Below are positions 18,256 to 27,398 of a stretch of DNA of 64,000 nucleotides, piece by piece; position 1 is the stretch's first letter, and every line of letters starts with the position of its first letter. This DNA comes from WJKG01 sp964627305 (lineage in GTDB: Bacteria > Zixibacteria > MSB-5A5 > GN15 > FEB-12): contig CAZVHP010000005.1 of the NCBI GenBank assembly GCA_964627305.1, positions 124,001 to 188,000 on the forward strand. Reading direction: 5' to 3'. The notes beneath the pieces are model-generated. The model ran no database searches. It was given only the letters and a program-made list of their open reading frames with translations, and was not told the DNA's origin. Both the position numbers and the translations under genes were made by a program.

Positions 18256-19482
18256 GTGAATGAGATCGCAGTTCCATCAATCGCGGTCCGCAATCTGGCG
18301 GACATTCGCAAAGAGCTCTTCGACGTTGCTGTCATCGGTGCCGGTCCCGCCGGGAGTGCCACAGCCGCGCACCTCGCCCGTCACGGACACCGGGTGCTGG
18401 TGGTCGACCGCAAGTCATTTCCCCGGGACAAACCATGTGGCGACTGCCTGCTTGCTGATGCCCAGCGGTATCTCGAAGAGCTGGGGGTGCTGCCATCGGT
18501 CAGCAACGCCGGCAGAGTGCTTGCCAACGCCACCGTCTTCAGCCCATCGGGGTACTCGTTCGATGTTCCCGGAGCATACGTAACATGTCAGCGTGCCACG
18601 CTGGATGCGATACTACTCGATCGCGCTGTGCGCGATGGGGCCACGTTCGCTGTAGCCGATATCGACAAACTGACGGTTGTCGAGGGACAGAGTGTCAGGA
18701 GCCACGATCGCTTCAGCGGGCTGACCATCCATACGTCTATTGTGGTGGTCGCTACCGGGTATCACGCCTCGCTGGCGAAAGCCGCAGGCCTGTTGGCGGA
18801 CCCCACGCCGTATGCCATCGCGCGCCGTCGCTACGTAAGCAGCAGTTACACTCTTGACCGGATGGTGCTGATGTACGGCAAGTCGATCGCGCCCGGTTAC
18901 ATGTGGATTATCCCGGTCGGACCGGAGTTGTACAATGTTGGCTGTGGCGTGATCAACCTGCCGCATATTAACACTTCCCGCCTGCTCAGGCGGGCGGAGG
19001 AGTATATTGCGCGAGAATCTGTACACGGCCGCAGGCTGATGGCCGAGGGCGAGCCTGTCAGCCCCGTTCACGGCGCGGCGCTGCGCTGCCAGCTGGTCGG
19101 CGTGCCCCCGGTATCGCATGGTCGTATTCTGGCCGTAGGCGAGATCATGGGCACCACTCTCCCTTTTACCGGCGAGGGAATCGGCAAAGCACTGGAATCC
19201 GGCCGGCTGGCGGCAGGCGTAATCAACCGTGCCATACGCAACGACAACCATCATCTCCTCGAAGACTACACCGCGCTGGTCGAGACCGAACTTCGTCCTC
19301 AGTACCGCGGGTACATCAAGGCGCAGCGGTGGTTGACACGGCCGACGATCAACGACTTCCTCTCCAGGCGCATCCAGCGCAGCCCCTACCTGCAGGCACG
19401 TTTTGCCCAGTTTATGAGCCAGACAGGCGATCCGCGACGGGTGTTTGCCCTGGGTGAGATTGTGAAGTCGTACTTCAAGTAG
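18256..19482 (+). CDS. Geranylgeranyl-reductase-family FAD-dependent oxidoreductase
   Basis: GTG start with GAGGGAGT upstream; 408 residues. The N-terminal Rossmann dinucleotide motif V-I-G-A-G-P-A-G-S-A-T-A (about 24-35), V-V-D-R and K-P-C-G-D-C place it in the geranylgeranyl reductase/FixC-like flavoprotein family. A second FAD motif G-E-I-M-G-T-T-L-P-F-T-G-E-G-I-G lies near 295-310. Relatives reduce isoprenoid double bonds in lipids or quinones, or hydroxylate aromatic substrates. The substrate here is unknown. It is a single gene between the tricorn terminator and tRNA-Leu. Confidence 0.85.
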   Translation: MNEIAVPSIAVRNLADIRKELFDVAVIGAGPAGSATAAHLARHGHRVLVVDRKSFPRDKPCGDCLLADAQRYLEELGVLPSVSNAGRVLANATVFSPSGYSFDVPGAYVTCQRATLDAILLDRAVRDGATFAVADIDKLTVVEGQSVRSHDRFSGLTIHTSIVVVATGYHASLAKAAGLLADPTPYAIARRRYVSSSYTLDRMVLMYGKSIAPGYMWIIPVGPELYNVGCGVINLPHINTSRLLRRAEEYIARESVHGRRLMAEGEPVSPVHGAALRCQLVGVPPVSHGRILAVGEIMGTTLPFTGEGIGKALESGRLAAGVINRAIRNDNHHLLEDYTALVETELRPQYRGYIKAQRWLTRPTINDFLSRRIQRSPYLQARFAQFMSQTGDPRRVFALGEIVKSYFK

Positions 19483-19607
19483 CTTGAGAAGTCGCAGCCC
19501 TTGTCACGGCGTGCGTGTAGGCAGCCTGAAGTCAATTGAGTTTCGCCTGCCCGAGCGGGCCGCAGGTTGGGAATATCTGACAACGGGAGAGCGAGTACCA
19601 GAGCACT

Positions 19608-19692
19608 TGCCGGAGGCCGGACTCGAACCGGCACGGCCCAAAGGGCCAAGGGATTTTAAGTCCCTGGTGTCTACCAATTCCACCACTCCGGC
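19608..19692 (-). tRNA. tRNA-Leu (anticodon UAA)
   Basis: An 85-nt cloverleaf on the minus strand with acceptor stem GCCGGAG/CTCCGGC, discriminator A, TTCGAGTC T-loop, anticodon loop CTTAAAA (TAA) and a long variable arm typical of type II tRNAs. The CCA end is not encoded (AGT follows the discriminator). Confidence 0.95.
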
Positions 19693-19818
19693 GGTCTTGG
19701 GAAAAAGGTAGGCAGGCCGTGATTCCCGAGCAAGCAGAAAAGGCGAGGCGGCTCACATCATCGATCCCGCCACTTGGCCCGATGACACGCCCATCCGACC
19801 TTCTCACCAGATCGGCAG

Positions 19819-20469
19819 CTACAACTCAATCACAGTTCCGGCGCCGCCGGGGATGAACTCGTCGGGATAGCGAGACCTGATCTCATCAATGTGCTGCGTA
19901 CAATGAGTGGGGCAGATCAAATCAAGCCCTGCCAGCCGCGGGTAGTCATCGAATCCGTGCAACCCACCGATCAGCGCACGCGGCCGGCCGTGTGTGGAGG
20001 CAGCGTCAAGAATCTGCCCCGCTCCCGGATGTGAACAGCCAACGACGACAACCGCGCCGGCTTCAGTGGATATCACCAGCGACTGCTCGATGCCGGCAAG
20101 AGGTCCTGTCGAATGAAGACCGGCGCTGAGTGACTGCGGCTCGTCGACGACTATGATCTGCTCGGACGACCTGACACTCTGGCAACCTGACGGCACCCAC
20201 ACACGAACGGTGGGATTCGCCGCAAGGATGGCCGACAAGCCTCCGGTATGGTCCCAATGATCGTGCGAGATGAAGACCTCGCCGATGCTCACAGGATCGA
20301 TATTCAGCGCCTCCATATTGGCCAGCAGTAGCTCGCCCTTGGCGCCGGTGTCGAACAGCAGTCGCCTGGCGCCCGTTTCCACGAGGCATGCGAAGCCCCT
20401 ATCAGCGGCAAGGTCCTCGCGCTGTGAAGTGTTGTCGTAGATAATGGTTATGCTCGCGCTCCTGCTCAT
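19819..20469 (-). CDS. MBL-fold metallohydrolase (COG1237-like)
   Basis: The start at 20469 has AAGGAGGGAGTGACA upstream and is preferred to an upstream in-frame Met that would overlap the DUF89 gene. The 216-residue product has the metallo-beta-lactamase motif S-H-D-H-W-D-H-T-G-G (about 80-90), a G-C-S-H-P-G-A segment and a late P-T-H-C-T. It resembles the COG1237 branch, which includes enzymes with dihydropterin-related activity in methanogens; the substrate here is unknown. It lies 28 bases after the end of the DUF89 frame and is probably co-transcribed. Confidence 0.85.
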   Translation of the reverse strand: MSRSASITIIYDNTSQREDLAADRGFACLVETGARRLLFDTGAKGELLLANMEALNIDPVSIGEVFISHDHWDHTGGLSAILAANPTVRVWVPSGCQSVRSSEQIIVVDEPQSLSAGLHSTGPLAGIEQSLVISTEAGAVVVVGCSHPGAGQILDAASTHGRPRALIGGLHGFDDYPRLAGLDLICPTHCTQHIDEIRSRYPDEFIPGGAGTVIEL

Positions 20470-20497
20470 TGTCACTCCCTCCTTCGTAGTAGCATGC

Positions 20498-21343
20498 CTA
20501 ACCTTCAGTTGCCAGGCACACCAGGTCACCGACGGCAACACCGATATCGTCCGCAATCACTGGACACTTTGCCTTCAACAGGAACACGATTGCGTATGGT
20601 TCGCCCGAGAGCGCCTCGTAGTTGCCCTGACCCTTGGCGATCGTGAAGCGCGACTGTTGGAGCATCTGCACGAACTCCCGGCTGCAGGTACTGAGAATGG
20701 CTCCGGGCGCTGATGTTCCGGACGAGACAATCGTGGCAACCTGGTCCAGCCCCGCCTAAAGCGCGTCATCGAATGTGGCGTCATTGATCACAGGCTCACC
20801 GCGCACGGCAAAGACGGTCGGCTTATGCAACTGCTCGATGAGCAGGCGGTCGAAAACCGTCTCACCGGCATTGTCGCCAATGTACAGAATCTGTTCGCAG
20901 GCTTCCAGGCGCTGACGAAACTGTCGGTAGTCACATATCGCGAAGTCCCTTCGCAGCGCTTCCTTGATGGTAGCATCAACATCAAATGTGCTGGATACAC
21001 CGAAATCGATGCTGTTTCCGGCGATGGCGATTCGGATCGCGGTGAGCAGTTTGTCGTCAGCACTCTCAATGAGGTCGCGCAAAGAGTCGAGTTGTCGCAG
21101 GGCGCGTAACGTGCTATCTCGCTTGATCTGCCGGAACGGGTCGCCATTTCCCGTTATCTCACGGATCCGGCTGTACAACCGCATAGCGATTTCGGGCGGG
21201 GTGCTGTCGAGGGTGAGTTCTCCCAGCATGATGCCGAACTCATCGAGTACCTGTTTGAGAATGCGCTCGTCATCGGTAGCGATGCGTCCGGCACGTAGCG
21301 CCTGGCTGAAGAAACACGGGATACAGCCGAGGCAGGTCTTCAT
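20498..21343 (-). pseudogene. DUF89/ARMT1-like protein gene interrupted by an in-frame TAG
   Basis: The first 195 codons (21343 down to 20759) begin with the family's N-terminal C-x-G-C-I-P-C motif and include the G-D-N-A-G-E motif and N-D-A-T-F-D-D-A-L. A TAG follows at 20756-20758. The same frame then continues for 85 codons and reads A-G-L-D-Q-V-A-T-I, A-K-G-Q-G-N-Y-E-A-L and L-L-K-A-K-C-P-V-I-A, which are conserved C-terminal DUF89 sequences, ending with TAG at 20498. The total of 281 positions matches the usual family length (about 280-290). DUF89 proteins are metal-dependent damage-control phosphatases. One base change (for example CAG or AAG to TAG) or an assembly error would explain it; readthrough is possible. 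TAG is used as an ordinary stop in neighbouring genes. Confidence 0.85.
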
Positions 21344-21371
21344 TGTGTGCTCATGGATCAGGGGTTATTCA

Positions 21372-23228
21372 TTACCTGTTGTTTTGAACCGCCTCTCTGC
21401 CCCGTGACCACGAGGACAGTACCGCAAACACCACGCAGGAGACTCCGACGCCGAATATTGCGGGATCGAAACTGACCATCAGGTCATGCACGCTCTGGTC
21501 AAACATCCTGATCTCAAAAAGTGTGTTCAGCGCCCCTACTCCTCGGTATATCAGGGTAAGGACGGTTGCCAATAACATCGTAATGAAGATGTTGCGCGTC
21601 AAGATCGCAGAGCGCTTCTTGTAGAGCGAACCGACCACCACCGGCAGAATAATCGCGGGCGCCCACACGTGATAGGTGAACAGCAGCAAACCGATAATGT
21701 CCGACCATAGTACCGCCACCAAAATGGCGGCCATGCCAAGAATGGCCGTGCAGACACGGGCCAGGCGCAACATGCGGCCGTCACCCTTGTCCTTCCAGCC
21801 CAACTGGTGTTCGAACAGATCCTTGACGAAAATGGCGGTTGAGGAATTCAGAGCCGAGTCCGCCGACGACATCACGGCCATCAGCAACGCCCCGATAATC
21901 AGACCGCCGATGACCGGATTGTGAAGCTGATCCACGACCATCGGCAGCGCTTGTTGCGGGTCGATATCCGGAAACTGAATCTTGGCAAAGAGCGCGATAA
22001 AAAACAGCATCACCGGAAAGGTGGCCGCCAGAAAGAACCCGACCCCGGCAATCCCCAGCCGTGTCTGGCGCACATCCTTGCCGATACAGTAGCGTGTTGC
22101 GTATCCGGGGGCGAATGTCTCTCCCAATAAGAACGCCAGAAAGGTCGTGATCAAAAAGAGCCAGCCCTTGCCACCTTCGACTTTGAAGAAATCTGCGGAA
22201 ATCTCCCGGTCGCGACTGATTTCCTCGGGGAAGGCATCCTGCAGCAGAAGCAGGTTCATGCGGCGCAAGTCTCGGCCGCGAAGCTCATCACGCCTGTCCA
22301 GGCGGGTCCTTGTTTCATCCGACAAGTCAATACCGGCAAAGGCCTTAACATCATAGAAGTCAGGCTCGTCGAGCACGCTGTTGAAGGCCCTGACAAGAAC
22401 CCGCCTTTGAGCGGCAGCGCTGTCGGCCATGCCAGAACGCATCTGCTCGCGCTGTCGATCGTCCAAAAGCGACGCCACATGCACGGCTGCCGGCTCCCTT
22501 GGCGCGACCAGCCTTTCGGTGAGTCGGTCAGGCTGCCGGAAGTCCACGGCACCGAAGCGCGATGGGACGAACTTGCCCGTATCGGAGTTGTACGAATCAG
22601 CGATGTCCGGGACACAGAACGCCAGCGTCACCACAAACCCCAGCAGCAGCACAATGAACTGAAACAGGTCGGTGTGGATGACGGCCAGCAGTCCCCCGGC
22701 CGTGCTGTAGACGACAACCATAATACCGCCAAGCAGAATGGCCCAGCGCAAGGTACTGGCCGCGTCCGCTAACTCCGGCAAGATAGCCGCTGTGACCGTG
22801 CCGAAGGCCGCCATCTGAGCAGCAACAATGAACACCGAGAACAGAAGCGAAAGGATCAGGACCAGAAATCGCGGTTGCTCGCCAAAGCGGTGGCCGAAGT
22901 ACCCTGCTACAGTATAGAGCTTTGCCTGACGAAACTGCGGAGCGACCACCAGACCGGAGAAGATGAAGTGCAGATAGCCGCCTGTGGACACCAGCAGCAT
23001 CAGCACACCCCATTCGTACGTCTTCCCTATAGCGCCAATCGAATAGCCGCCGCCTATTACGGTTGCCCCCATCGTACAGAATAGCAGGAACCAGTTGACG
23101 TTGCGTCCGGCGACGAGGTAGTCATCGGTGTTGCCGATCCTGCGTACCTTCATCACGCCCTTCACGAACACAAAGGTCATGTATCCGACAACGATGGCCC
23201 AGAGAATCAGCTTGTCATCCATGATCAT
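21372..23228 (-). CDS. Sodium/solute symporter (SSS family) with large hydrophilic insertion
   Basis: About 618 residues starting at the M-I-M-D-D-K cluster with AAAGGATGG upstream. The N-terminal part shows family features (D-D-Y-L-V-A-G-R, G-A-T-V-I-G-G-G) and about 13 membrane segments. A hydrophilic block of roughly 140 residues rich in Arg, Asp and Glu (about 22180-22600) interrupts the transporter between membrane segments, just before F-L-A-F-L-L-G-E-T-F-A-P. The transported solute is unknown. It lies downstream of the hybrid kinase on the same strand, after a 179-base gap, and 28 bases before the DUF89 frame. Confidence 0.88.
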   Translation of the reverse strand: MIMDDKLILWAIVVGYMTFVFVKGVMKVRRIGNTDDYLVAGRNVNWFLLFCTMGATVIGGGYSIGAIGKTYEWGVLMLLVSTGGYLHFIFSGLVVAPQFRQAKLYTVAGYFGHRFGEQPRFLVLILSLLFSVFIVAAQMAAFGTVTAAILPELADAASTLRWAILLGGIMVVVYSTAGGLLAVIHTDLFQFIVLLLGFVVTLAFCVPDIADSYNSDTGKFVPSRFGAVDFRQPDRLTERLVAPREPAAVHVASLLDDRQREQMRSGMADSAAAQRRVLVRAFNSVLDEPDFYDVKAFAGIDLSDETRTRLDRRDELRGRDLRRMNLLLLQDAFPEEISRDREISADFFKVEGGKGWLFLITTFLAFLLGETFAPGYATRYCIGKDVRQTRLGIAGVGFFLAATFPVMLFFIALFAKIQFPDIDPQQALPMVVDQLHNPVIGGLIIGALLMAVMSSADSALNSSTAIFVKDLFEHQLGWKDKGDGRMLRLARVCTAILGMAAILVAVLWSDIIGLLLFTYHVWAPAIILPVVVGSLYKKRSAILTRNIFITMLLATVLTLIYRGVGALNTLFEIRMFDQSVHDLMVSFDPAIFGVGVSCVVFAVLSSWSRGREAVQNNR

Positions 23229-23407
23229 CCATCCTTTGCAGCCCCCTGCTCGGAATCGCAGCAGTGACAACACGGCTGCGACCACAATTCTCGGCTACTG
23301 CGTTGCTCCCTATTCTAAGAAGAAACGGGAGTGATGACAAGCGCCAGGCGACGGCATTTGCCGCAGTCTCAGATCGCGTGCAGCACCGAGCCCGGCCTGT
23401 TCACATG

Positions 23408-26400
23408 CTACTTTCGATCAAGCTCGGTCCGCACCACACTTGCCAGAGTCGCCTTTGTCAGCGGCTTGCGCACGAACGCCCCGGCTCCCATCCTCTGCGC
23501 TTCAAGAACGCGGGCGGTTTCGCTGTACCCGGACAGAATGATCGCTCTCTGAGAAGGGCGCATTTCCCGGACACGCCGGAAGGTTTCCGTGCCGTCGATC
23601 CCCCCGGGCATCACCATATCCAGCACGAGCAAATCAGGATCATACGAAGTCACAGCTTCGACAGCCGCTTCTCCGCTGTCAACGGCATGCACCAGGTACC
23701 CGAGCTTCTGAAGGAGTGTGCGACAGACCTCGCGCTGTACGGGATCATCATCGACCACCAACACCTTCTCGCTGCCTGTCAGGGAATGTGCCGGCTCTGG
23801 CTCGCCCGGCGTGTCGCGTGTGACCGGGAAGTAGATGTAGAAAGACGTACCCTCACCTACCTTGCTCTCCAGGTCCAGGTATCCGCCGTGATCCTTGACA
23901 ACGGCATCAACCACGCTCAGTCCCAGGCCGGAGCCGCGCTTCTTGTCGGCGCTCTTGGTAGTGAAGAACGGATCGAATACGCGTTCGATGATGTCCTGCG
24001 GGATGCCGCACCCGGTGTCGGCGATCGTCAGCTTTATGTACTCTCCCTTTGGCACCCGGCCATAGGCCACCGTCGTGTTGTCAGCATAGTAGTTCTCAGT
24101 ACGAATACTTATCTCTCCGATGTCCTGCACGGCGTCCCGTGCGTTGACCAACAGGTTGGCCAGCATGCGATGGATCTGGGCTCGCCCGCCCTTCACGTTC
24201 AGCAGGTCGGCGGCAAGATCGAGATGGCATCTGAGAGTGTCGGTCCGGGGGATTATCTCTCTGAATGCATGCCGCACGACCTGATTGAGATCGAGCACTT
24301 CCTGCGTGAAGTGCCCGCGGCGACCCATCGTCAGCAAATCCTGATTGATCTCAGACATCTTTCGGGCAGCGCTTTCGATATCATCCAGATAGTCGCGCGC
24401 CGGATGATCGGCCGGTAGCTCATCACGGATCAGGTCGGGATACGCCATAACCGGTCCCAGCAGGTTGTTGAAGTCGTGTGCGACCTGCCCGGCAATGGTA
24501 CCTGCGGTCTCGAGCCGCTCGGCACGTGATGCCAGGTGCTGGAGGCGGCGCATCTCCGAAATGTCATGCACAAACCCCAGGCACCGATCACCATCGAGGC
24601 GCACTCCGCTCACGGCGCACCACCGGGTTTCGCCATCTTCAGTGAGCAACGGCAACTCACCATCAGCCTGTCCCCCGACGCACAACTGATTGAGGTAGTC
24701 GCGGCCCGCCTGTTCAGATCCAACAGCAATCAGATCAACGATGCTCATGGCACGGAGCCTGTCGGGGGAGTATCCGGTGATGCCGCTCATGGCAGGGTTG
24801 GTATCCACGATCTTGCCACTTGCGTCCGTCACAAAGATGCCGTTGGGGGCACTATCCACATAGCTACGGAATCTTCGCTCGCTGGCCTTCAGCCTCTCCT
24901 CACGCTCCTTCCGCCTGGTGACATCATGCGCTATCGCGAATGTGATGCCCTCCTCCGGGATTGGATGACTGGTCCAGTTCAGCCAGATACATTTGCCGGA
25001 TTTGGTGATGTATCGGTTCTCAAAGGTGATGAGCTTCTCACCCTTCTGCAGCTTATCTTCCATAACTGCAATGGTCCGGTCAAGATCATCCGGATGAACG
25101 AACTCGAGGAAGGGGCGATTCAGCAACTCGTCCTCGCTATACCCCAGCTCGGCAGTAAACGCGGGATTGACTCTGAGGAACGTGGCGGTGTTGATATCGG
25201 CAATGCACATCAGGTCCAGAGACATCTCGTAGATCGTCTCGATCTCGCGACGCGCTTTCACGCTCTCCGTGATATCTCGACAGGTACCGATGAAACGATC
25301 GGCGACGCCCTCCTCATTCCTGAGCAGTCCGATCTCGGCACTCAGAGTGACAAACTCCCCGTTTGGTCGCGCAATGCGATACTCCAGGCTGGTCGGTTGT
25401 TCGCTTTGGGAGACACGCTGCAGTGCCTGCTCGAAGCTCGCGCGGTCGTCGGGATGAATGACGCTCTCGGCATATTCAAGAGGCACGTAGCCGGCGTCGG
25501 AATCAACGCCGGAAATCCTGAACATCTGCTCGGTGCAGTACACTTTGTCGTCATCAATCCCGCGTTCCCAGGATCCAAGGTTGGCGAGACGCTGGGCATC
25601 GGCGAGCTGGCGCTCACTTTGCTGCAGCGCGAGTTCAGTCTGTTTACGTTCGGTGATATCCTGAAACATGCCCCGCATCTTGATGCATTTACCGTCTTCG
25701 AAGACAGGTTCACCATAGACATGCCACCAGCGAAGTTCGCCATCAGCAGTGTACCGCCGCACCTCCAGCTCGGCAGGCAGGCCCGTTTCCATGGCCTGTC
25801 GATAGGCCGCCTGCACGCGCCGGCGGTCCTCCTCCGGATAGTTCTTCCAGTAGTCATCCGGTCCAGGGGGCGGTACCTGCGGGTCCATCTTCATAAGCTC
25901 GTACATGGGCCTGGTCCAGGTGGCCGTATTGGTAACGAGGTCGTGTTCCCACCCACCGGTCTTCGCCAGGCGGCTGGTTTGCTCTAACATGCGCTCGTTC
26001 TCCAGTAGCGCCTTCTGCATTCTCAGACGATCGGTAATGTCCTCACCTGAGCAGAACACGCCGGTGATGACGCCGGCCGCATCATGCAAGAGGGAATTGT
26101 GCCAGGCTATCGTGCGATGGGTCCCGTCAGACCTCACCGCGTCGTTCTCGTAGTACTCGACAGAGGCTAACTGTCCGGATACAACCTTCGCAAACACCTC
26201 TTTGAGTTGGGGGACAACATCTGAGTGAATGAAGTCACCGAACCAGTCTCTGCCGACAATCTCATCCCGAGACAAACCGAGGACCTCGCAACCCCTGGGA
26301 TTGATCGATTGCACCTTACCGTCAAGGTCGAGAGCCAGTAACATGACACCGGCCACATCGAGATACTGGCGCGCCCGGTCGCGTTCAACGCGCAATTCCT

Positions 26401-26692
26401 CGCGGCTTTCAAGGAGCTGTCTGTTGCTTGCTTTGAGTTGCTGCTCATTGGCTCGCAACTGTTGATTCGCCGCACGCAGTTGCTGCTGTTGTGCCTTCAA
26501 CTGCTGATTGGCCGCTTTGAGCTGCTGCTCATGCGCCTTGAGCTGCTGGTTGGCCGCCTGAAGCTGCTGTTCGCTCGCCCGGAGCTGCTGATTGGCCGCC
26601 TTCAGTTGCTGGTTAACGGCCTTCTCCTCATCTTGGTGAGACACTCCCTGCTGTTCGGATTGAACATCGGTGTCTTTGCGACGCTTCTTCAT
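23408..26692 (-). CDS. Hybrid multi-PAS histidine kinase with Gln-rich coiled coil and receiver domain
   Basis: The 1094-residue product has a 72-residue heptad coiled coil (27-98; units such as L-K-A-A-N-Q-Q and L-R-A-S-E-Q-Q), five PAS domains (about 106-228, 240-355, 358-480, 485-610, 615-725), a phosphoacceptor segment V-A-H-D-F-N-N-L-L-G (His-739), a GHKL ATPase domain (about 835-955; D-T-G-C-G-I-P, G-S-G-L-G-L-S) and a C-terminal receiver (about 975-1090, phospho-acceptor Asp-1025). No membrane segment is visible. It probably signals through an internal phosphorelay or uses the receiver as a phosphate sink. CheD lies immediately upstream (34 bases), suggesting co-transcription and a link to chemosensory modification. 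Confidence 0.94.
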   Translation of the reverse strand: MKKRRKDTDVQSEQQGVSHQDEEKAVNQQLKAANQQLRASEQQLQAANQQLKAHEQQLKAANQQLKAQQQQLRAANQQLRANEQQLKASNRQLLESREELRVERDRARQYLDVAGVMLLALDLDGKVQSINPRGCEVLGLSRDEIVGRDWFGDFIHSDVVPQLKEVFAKVVSGQLASVEYYENDAVRSDGTHRTIAWHNSLLHDAAGVITGVFCSGEDITDRLRMQKALLENERMLEQTSRLAKTGGWEHDLVTNTATWTRPMYELMKMDPQVPPPGPDDYWKNYPEEDRRRVQAAYRQAMETGLPAELEVRRYTADGELRWWHVYGEPVFEDGKCIKMRGMFQDITERKQTELALQQSERQLADAQRLANLGSWERGIDDDKVYCTEQMFRISGVDSDAGYVPLEYAESVIHPDDRASFEQALQRVSQSEQPTSLEYRIARPNGEFVTLSAEIGLLRNEEGVADRFIGTCRDITESVKARREIETIYEMSLDLMCIADINTATFLRVNPAFTAELGYSEDELLNRPFLEFVHPDDLDRTIAVMEDKLQKGEKLITFENRYITKSGKCIWLNWTSHPIPEEGITFAIAHDVTRRKEREERLKASERRFRSYVDSAPNGIFVTDASGKIVDTNPAMSGITGYSPDRLRAMSIVDLIAVGSEQAGRDYLNQLCVGGQADGELPLLTEDGETRWCAVSGVRLDGDRCLGFVHDISEMRRLQHLASRAERLETAGTIAGQVAHDFNNLLGPVMAYPDLIRDELPADHPARDYLDDIESAARKMSEINQDLLTMGRRGHFTQEVLDLNQVVRHAFREIIPRTDTLRCHLDLAADLLNVKGGRAQIHRMLANLLVNARDAVQDIGEISIRTENYYADNTTVAYGRVPKGEYIKLTIADTGCGIPQDIIERVFDPFFTTKSADKKRGSGLGLSVVDAVVKDHGGYLDLESKVGEGTSFYIYFPVTRDTPGEPEPAHSLTGSEKVLVVDDDPVQREVCRTLLQKLGYLVHAVDSGEAAVEAVTSYDPDLLVLDMVMPGGIDGTETFRRVREMRPSQRAIILSGYSETARVLEAQRMGAGAFVRKPLTKATLASVVRTELDRK
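26399..26614 (-). repeat. Tandem 21-base coding repeat (heptad coiled coil)
   Basis: About ten degenerate 21-base units encode successive heptads with Leu at a fixed position and Q-Q or N-Q-Q at another. The unit length matches one heptad, and the pattern points to expansion by unit duplication inside the N-terminus of the hybrid kinase. Confidence 0.85.
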
Positions 26693-26726
26693 TACTCGCT
26701 CCCAGTCCCTTCTGTATCCTCAGATT

Positions 26727-27398
26727 TCACTCGCTTCGTGCGCCGTCAGGCGCAACTCCATCAGAAACAGTATCCCCTGGCGCAGCGGTTGACGCCGGGC
26801 ACTGGATGGCCCGTTCAAAGCTGCCGTCGAGCAGTTGGACGGGCGAGTCGCCTTCCGAATAGAGCACTGTCCCGGTGGTGTTATTGACGAAAACGCTCCT
26901 TCGCATGCATCCTCCGACCCGGCAGCCTCTCACGGATATGCCGCTCTGCAGCAGGCACTCCCTTACAGATTCCACCACTCGGTCCGGAATATCTCCCTCC
27001 CCAAGTATATTGGCGCCACCAACAAGACAGACCTCAAGCCGCGACAGCAAGCCGCCCAGGCTGACAACACCATCGACCAGAGTCTCGATGGCGTCCTGTG
27101 CATACCGGGTGCTGTCGTACCCATCGTTGCGAAACGCTCGCCCCGGCAACATGACATGTGCCAATCCAGAGACTCGGACAACAGGATCGTGCATGACCAC
27201 CGCCACACACGAACCGAGTGCGATTGATCGCAAAACGACCGGCAACGCTGTTACCTTCACTGCTCCGGTATCGACATCGACACACTCGGCGTCAATCAAC
27301 GCCCGGGCTTCAGGTTCGAGCAGCGAGGCTGCCGAGTGCTTCTTTGCCATCACACATCCATCAGCGTCAGCAGTTCTTTCGCGGTTATTGGGCACCAT
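26727..27398 (-). CDS. cheD: CheD-like chemoreceptor glutamine deamidase
   Basis: The 223-residue product carries the CheD catalytic signature: G-S-C-V-A-V with Cys-64 and H-V-M-L-P-G with His-81, plus the conserved G-G-A-N-I and the later G-G-x-x-x-R-x-V-x-F-x-x-x-T-G segment. CheD deamidates glutamines on chemoreceptors and in some bacteria binds CheC. GAGG lies 6 bases before the chosen start; an alternative start is M-A-K-K (16 residues in). No other chemotaxis gene is in the window, and it is paired with a PAS kinase instead. The last about 25 residues are not family-like. Confidence 0.88.
   Translation of the reverse strand: MVPNNRERTADADGCVMAKKHSAASLLEPEARALIDAECVDVDTGAVKVTALPVVLRSIALGSCVAVVMHDPVVRVSGLAHVMLPGRAFRNDGYDSTRYAQDAIETLVDGVVSLGGLLSRLEVCLVGGANILGEGDIPDRVVESVRECLLQSGISVRGCRVGGCMRRSVFVNNTTGTVLYSEGDSPVQLLDGSFERAIQCPASTAAPGDTVSDGVAPDGARSE

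Noticed and set aside
20756..20758. Pyrrolysine at the in-frame TAG of the DUF89 gene
   Set aside because: TAG ends other genes normally here (for example at 18016 and 19480), the position is variable in the family, and no pyl gene or PYLIS-like element is visible. A nonsense mutation or base error is more likely.
24536..25987. 483-codon open frame on the plus strand
   Set aside because: It lies wholly antisense to the hybrid PAS kinase, whose frame has clear domains. The antisense product has no recognisable domain and no ribosome site.
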